NCBI RefSeq assembly: GCF_949987535.1
Contig: NC_080078.1
Span: 53,036,207 to 53,100,206, forward strand
Source: Balaenoptera acutorostrata
Taxonomy: Eukaryota; Chordata; Mammalia; Artiodactyla; Balaenopteridae
Reading direction: 5' to 3'
DNA length: 64,000 bases
Below are positions 59,231-64,000 of the stretch, piece after piece; position 1 is the stretch's first letter; each line of letters begins with the position of its first letter. The position numbers were made by a program, and so were the translations under genes. The notes under the pieces were generated by a model. The model searched no databases. It saw only the letters and a list, made by a program, of their open reading frames with translations, and was not told where the DNA came from.

Positions 59231-59333
59231 GTGCTTGCTTCAGCAGCACAGATACTAAAACGAGAACAATACAAAGGTTAGCATGGCCCCTGTGCAAAGA
59301 CCACGTGCCAATTTGTGAAGCAGTCCTCATTTT
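59231..59333 (+). pseudogene. RNU6 (pseudogene): U6 spliceosomal snRNA pseudogene
   Basis: U6 is the catalytic snRNA of the spliceosome, made by RNA polymerase III. The copy keeps 'gtgcttgcttcagcagcaca' (5' stem-loop), 'atactaaaacgagaacaata', the near-intact 'gttagcatggcccctgtgc' and the 3' 'aatttgtgaagcagtcctca' with a T run. It has lost a few bases before 'gttagcatgg' (the ACAGAGA box region reads acaaagg) and has over ten substitutions. No PSE or TATA element is visible at the expected upstream positions, so it is a retrocopy, not a working gene. Confidence 0.93.
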
Positions 59334-59410
59334 GCTTTCCTTTTCTAATGTTCACAGGTGGGGAAACAAAGGCTGTAGTAAATGAAATGACTTACCCAAC
59401 CAAGGGCCCT
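59334..59410 (-). mobile_element. Possible MIR core fragment, antisense
   Basis: 'ttcacaggtggggaaacaaa' and 'aatgacttacccaacca' resemble a reversed MIR core; short and weak. Confidence 0.45.
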
Positions 59411-59442
59411 TCCCACTTCAAACCACACCTCAGTTTTCCTCC

Positions 59443-59460
59443 GAAAAAAAAAAAAAAAAA
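59443..59460. repeat. (A)18 homopolymer
   Basis: Pure A run about 110 bp after the U6 copy. Confidence 0.9.
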
Positions 59461-59674
59461 ACCTCCAGTCACAGTATTCAGCAACTCAAATTTTAACTAT
59501 CTACTTTGTCCTTCCAAAGACATCTATCATCTATTTTAAAAATTACTTTTATTATAGTCCCTCCAGAAGGAATGTGATTTGTTCATATACAATGATTGCA
59601 AACACAATTTCAGTCCCTTCCACCACCTCCCCTTCACCCCAAACACAGTTTCTTTGAGGTTATTAAAACGCAAT

Positions 59675-59820
59675 GAGATTGAGAGAACATCTGGGTTCCA
59701 GGTTCAGCTTGGCTTCTAGCTAGCTGAGTGGTTTTAGGCTGGCCAGTTAACCTCTCTGGGCCTCTGTTTATTCATTTCCAACATAATGCAACTAGAACTA
59801 GCTGATGACCACAATCCTTT
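59675..59820 (+). mobile_element. MIR SINE
   Basis: 'acatctgggttccaggttca', 'ctagctgagtggttttaggc' and 'agttaacctctctgggcctc' in MIR order. Confidence 0.8.
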
Positions 59821-60097
59821 CAGCCCTGAAATGATTCCACAGAAAGATAATAGAAGTCCTGTGGGGAACCAGATGAACTCTCTCTCACTTGACCTGGCCC
59901 AGACATCTATCTGTGAGATTGCTTATCAGAACTAAAAGTACAGCCTGTGGCCATGGCATACTGAAAAGTCTGACCTCATTCCTCACTCTCAGTTGACTGT
60001 GATCTCAACAGGCAATTCTCAAGTTGGGTTCCAGGGTTCTGACTGCAAACAGAGCCTGAGTCTTCTCCTTCCCTGTATCTACATTCTGCTATGTAAC
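59821..60097. other. Unassigned non-coding sequence
   Basis: Nothing recognised with confidence. Confidence 0.4.
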
Positions 60098-60564
60098 TTT
60101 GCAGCATCCTCCTACTCTGACTGGCCTGTGACTCCTTTGACCAATGAGATATTAACACGATACAAGCAAATGCTGAAAAATACATGCACTGCTGGCTCCG
60201 CTCTCATTCTTGCTCCTCTGTCATGGCCAGGAGAACATGCTAGGTCTAGCGTGCCTCAGAATGAAAGCCATATATAGCAGAGACAAGTGACCCCAGTCTT
60301 CCTAGCTAAAGCTATCCTAGATCATCCAACAGCCAGCTGAACTCCCGGACATGTGAGCAAACCCAGCCCAGATCAGAAGAGCTGCCTGCCCAATCCACAC
60401 CTGACCAGAGAGAGACACGTGAGTGAGATTAGCTGGAATCAGCCAAGTCCAGATCAAGATCAGCTGAACCCCCCAAACTTGCAAGCTAAATACATTTTTA
60501 TTATTGTATTCCACTGAGATGTTATAGTTGCTTGTTATGCAGCATTACTGTGGCAATAGATAAC
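60098..60564 (+). mobile_element. Old MaLR/MLT1-like LTR
   Basis: 'ctggcctgtgactcctttga', 'ccaatgagatattaacacga', repeated cagctga/agcc units at 60330-60470 ('ccagctgaactcccggacat', 'tgagattagctggaatcagc') and the end 'ttgttatgcagcattactgt' with 'ggcaatagataac' match an old MaLR LTR plan. Confidence 0.72.
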
Positions 60565-61418
60565 AAGCTCTCAGCCAGACTATAATGTCTATTTCCAGAG
60601 TGAAGCTTCCTTAGTGGTGAAACAAGTGTGGCACACGCTGCATGCCTTAATCATAAAGGTTCACAACAGACATGAATGCTTTCAAGGCTCTAAGAAGTCC
60701 CACAGAAAATAAATTTAACCTTGTCTAACTCATGTTTTCCTTAACCTATTTTACCAGGGACCCCCAAGTATGATTCGCTAATCAAAGTCTCCCCCAACCT
60801 TACATCCCAAGTCTGGGTTTAGCCTCTACCCAATCTTTTTGGGGTTAAGCCATGTATTTTATTGTCTCTTCCAAGGCACTTAGTGGACCCTTCAAAAACA
60901 AACAAATAAACAAAACAAAAAACTTAAAAGTATTTTGAAACTATGAAAGCTTATATTGTTTATAACCGAAGTCTAATTAGAAATAAAGGGGAACATTCTG
61001 CACATATCCAAAACCCATACATAGCCTCAGTCTAATTCGAACTTTCTCTATTAAAACTTGAAGAAAAGCCTAAGGCTGACCTTGCCATTCCCTCCTTAAC
61101 ATTCTTGACAGGCAACCCACTGCAATCTTCTTGTGGTTCACAGCCTTTGATGATCAGGGTCTTTGATTATCCATCTCCTCTCCCGCTATTCTTCCTTCCC
61201 AATTCCATCAAATGGCCATGAGCTAAACTCTCCAGAATTTGGTCCTATTTGATGTGAACGTGAATTATGCAGCTTTGAAATAAGATGATGTTAAAAACAT
61301 TAATATGGTCTCACATTAATTTGAATGTTAAATCCACCCAAAATGTTAAAATTCTTCAAGAATTGTAGTTTCGAAGCTGGCCCAGCCGAGGGAACGCTAA
61401 GCTCTGTTTACGGAGTGG
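60565..61418. other. Unassigned non-coding sequence
   Basis: No family recognised. Confidence 0.45.
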
Positions 61419-61470
61419 CCACAGGGTGGCGCCATATTAGCTGATTAAAGGAAATAGCCACCATCTTTTG
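61419..61470 (+). promoter_or_regulatory. Candidate CTCF-like plus two YY1-like motifs
   Basis: CCACAGGGTGGCGCCA (61419-61434) matches 12 of 16 positions of the CTCF core as I remember it, with mismatches at two core positions. GCGCCATATT overlaps it and CCACCATCTTTT follows at about 61458-61469; both contain CCAT-N-TT, the YY1 core. No repeat covers this spot. Motif matches alone are weak evidence. Confidence 0.3.
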
Positions 61471-61828
61471 TCAGAATTATTCTTCAATTAGGGAAGTTCT
61501 GAATTTGCAAGGACTTCAGAAACACAACTCTTCTTCTGGAAACTCTTCTTCACCTCTTAACCATACCCAAGACCAAACACACAGTGTTCATCCAGCCAAA
61601 CTTCAATTCATCCTTCCTGTATCAGTTGAGACAGTACTTCTTCCCTGAAACTTTCCCTGAAACCCCTAAAAACAGGTGATAACATCCTCCCATGATTGAA
61701 TTTGCCTGATTTTAACATTTTTCCACTATAAATGCCTATCATTTGGTCTACTCTCCTTCATGGGAGAGAGCCTAGCTTGCCTGGTTCATAGTATATGATC
61801 AACGAATATAAGATGGGTTCGTTTGTGG
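61471..61828. other. Unassigned non-coding sequence
   Basis: Nothing recognised. Confidence 0.45.
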
Positions 61829-61990
61829 ACAGATGGAACGGATGGATAGATGAATGGATGGATGGATGGATATATGGATGGATGGGTGGATGTATGGATG
61901 GATGGGTGGATGGATGGATGGATGGATGGACAGATGTATGGATCGATGGATGGATGGATAGATGGATGGGTGGATGGATGGAGGGATGGA
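61829..61990. repeat. (GGAT)n tetranucleotide array
   Basis: About 40 GGAT-type units with GGGT, GTAT, GACA and GATA variants. Open frames on both strands (Trp/Met/Asp/Gly plus strand; Ser/Ile/His/Pro minus strand) are consequences of the repeat. Confidence 0.97.
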
Positions 61991-63879
61991 GAAATCAACA
62001 AACAGGATGGGCCACTGAATAAAACATGACTGATTTTTGCTGTATATTCTCTCCTTATCCCCTCCCCTGTCCAACATCAAGGAAAGATAATTACAAGCAC
62101 TAGGTAACAGCAGAGGAAACAGAAAAAAAGAACCTTGATAATCTTATCAGTTGGATAAGAGAGATATTATGAATTTAGAATTAAAACACAGACTTTTTGA
62201 AGTGAGGGCACTTGTCAAAAATACAATAGACAATCAGGAAAAAAAAATGGTAGGACACAGTAGTGTCTTTCTTTTCCTAATCAAAGAAACTCTGCTGAAA
62301 ATACACCTTTTATTTTTTGGATATAAACATTTTAACTCATTTGTTGAAAGCGAAGGACTCCCTCCAAGAACTGTGCTATGTAATGAATGTGACCTCTTCG
62401 ATGGAAAAAAGAAAGATGTAGGAAGGACTTTAGAGCTCCATGGGGTCAGATTTCCTGCTTCTCATCACAAAACTCACCAGAGAAATATTTTTGTTTCTCA
62501 TTCACTTTCACCTTGGACACCAAAGTTGACTCTCTTGGTTACGCCATGAGTTGTCCTTTTCAATTAGGACAGAAATGAGTTCAAACACAGATAAGACAAT
62601 TTAAAACCAAAAAAGGTTTGTCTCTGATGTTTCTTTCTTCTCGAATGCCTTTTGACCCCAGACCAAACACCCAGTATATCTCTGGCACTTTTAGGCAGAG
62701 ATAGGAAAATAGCTCTGCCATTGACTTAAACATCCTGCCAAATGACGCCAGGCAATAGCCTTAGGGAATGTCACATGGACACGAACTTTGGGCTATGTGT
62801 GTGTACAGCCTCGTTCTCTTGGCTTTAATTTTATTTGAACTTTCTTTTGACCCTTTATAGACAGTGCATTTGAAAACAAGGGCTGTACAGTGTTTTCACC
62901 AGCCAGAAAAACCCCAAACAATTTTCTATGGATTGTTTTAACCCTCGAGTTAAGCAAAGGCATAATCTGCTGCTGCTGTTCTCCAGGTCGCTGTGTGCTA
63001 TATTTCCCTACTGTCTGAACTCCCTTAAAAAGCCCCACCTAAAAATATAAATAAGAACCTGGCCCTTTAGTCATATCATCAACAAACCACATGAATGTTG
63101 GCAGCAGGGGACACCATCACTGGTTCTCCCAAATCTCAACCTTCAAGATGCGGTAACAGCCCAGCTCCTTGGAGCTGCTCTGTCCTTCAGAAGCTTGTTA
63201 AACTTTCAAGAATTCATTCGGGCCTCCTACAGCCTATTTTTCTGCATGCATTCCTTCCAAAGACATATGCATCCCCTGGGAAGAGATGAAAGTGATACCA
63301 AATAAAACAAAAGCAAACTTCAGAGGGACCTCTCAAGTAAATGCTCCCAAATAAAGAACAATTTCTGCACATTGTTCTTCCCTTTCTCTCTTTAACCCCC
63401 CTCAGTCTCTCAAGGTTGTTTATTTTCTTTATTTATAAAAAGCACCCACCAGGTAACAAAATCAAGATCCCTTTTGCGGAAGGAAGCCCAGGCAGCTGTT
63501 TCCCAGAGACCATGAACCATTGTCACCAGGTCTCCCAGAGGCACAACTGAATCCACCCTATGCTTCTTGCCTATGCTGTTCCTTACTTGGCCATGAACAG
63601 TTGCAGTCAGCCCCAGCAATTTCTGCACCCTGTATAGTATAATCTCCTAAAACATCAGCTGAGAGTTTAGGGGCCAAATTTTAAAATAGCATCCAATTAA
63701 TAATCCTAGTAATAATGAAAGAATTGCCAAACTGCTATGTTAATTCTGAAGCACAAGTGGAAGCTCAGCTAAATGAAGCAAAACTATTCCTCCACACCCC
63801 TCCCCACATCACCATTTAAAGGTTCCACTTAGTAATGGAAATTTCCGGAACTAGATAATGCAACATGTTAGCATTTTTA
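61991..63879. other. Unassigned non-coding sequence
   Basis: The 132-codon frame at 62151-62549 has no domain I know and no gene context; other frames are shorter and overlap. No repeat family recognised. Confidence 0.45.
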
Positions 63880-63960
63880 CTTTTTAGGTTCTATTCACTT
63901 ATTCAACATTCACTGAGTGCTGACTATCCCTGGATATGAAGATAAAAATTATTGACAGCT
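63880..63960 (-). mobile_element. Possible L2 3' fragment, antisense
   Basis: 'cttattcaacattcactgag' and 'tgctgactatccctggatat' resemble the reversed L2 end; runs toward the window edge. Confidence 0.5.
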
Positions 63961-64000
63961 GATCTCAAAGATGTCACAAAAATGCCACTCGAAAAAGAAG

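Noticed and set aside
59231..59333. Functional U6 gene
   Set aside because: Too many substitutions, a small deletion at the ACAGAGA box region, and no PSE/TATA upstream.
61786..62080. Open frames of 71-93 codons on both strands in the tetranucleotide array
   Set aside because: A four-base repeat without stop triplets leaves several frames open; the products are monotonous Trp/Met/Asp or Ser/Ile/His/Pro runs.
62151..62549. 132-codon plus-strand frame
   Set aside because: No domain, ordinary composition, no splice or promoter context; length is not rare for 64 kb of AT-rich DNA.
1..64000. CRISPR arrays, operons, phage or bacterial systems
   Set aside because: The repeats, SINEs and LINEs show a mammalian chromosome; no spaced direct-repeat array or prokaryotic gene layout is present.

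Overview
This is vertebrate, specifically mammalian, non-coding DNA. The best taxonomic clue is four tRNA-derived SINEs of the CHR type (three long copies with the 'cttccctggtggcgcagtggtta' style head and one shorter relative), together with L1 elements whose 3' ends are of the whale/even-toed-ungulate type. I infer a cetacean. No BovB-like sequence was noticed, which agrees with a cetacean rather than a ruminant. I see no host protein-coding gene that I can support: every long open frame is L1 ORF1/ORF2 debris, a frame through a SINE or microsatellite, or an unrecognised short frame without family features. The window is probably intergenic or deep-intronic.

Layout. 0-9 kb: mostly unassigned sequence with an old L1 fragment, a CHR-2 SINE, L2 and MIR pieces and three DNA-transposon fossils. 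9.4-10.9 kb: an L2 copy with an inserted block, then a young L1 3' end with a perfect 10-bp target-site duplication (TSD). 12.2-20.4 kb: a nested structure in which an old L2 is split first by a hAT-type MITE and then by a nearly full-length L1 (13214-20100, minus strand) flanked by AATCACCCTA duplications. That L1 carries both ORFs and a 5' UTR of about 1.75 kb, but is dead: several stops, at least three apparent frameshifts, and an Asp-to-Asn change in the reverse transcriptase FADD motif. 21.9-23.1 kb: a second L2 split by an L1 3' end. 24.7-26.5 kb: unassigned sequence with a few minus-strand open frames that I cannot name. 26.9-30.3 kb: two MaLR-type LTRs and a 5'-truncated L1. 30.96-31.32 kb: an L1 with an internal inversion of the twin-priming kind. 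33 kb: a (TA)n array inside a 111-bp tandem duplication. 34-50 kb: old L1 ends, MIRs, hAT MITEs, a CHR-2 SINE, (CA)n and (GATA)n arrays. 51-60.6 kb: two CHR-2 SINEs and one short CHR SINE, four MaLR-type LTR remnants, MIRs and a U6 snRNA pseudogene. 61.8-62.0 kb: a (GGAT)n array.

There is no operon or pathway here. What links the parts is insertion history: old L2/MIR/MaLR/hAT layers, then L1 and CHR SINE insertions with readable TSDs. I did not find a new biological system. The more useful observations are the datable nested insertions, the twin-priming L1, the U6 retrocopy, the flanked (TA)n duplication and two unexplained coding-like stretches. Subfamily names come from recognition of sequence patterns, not from a library search.
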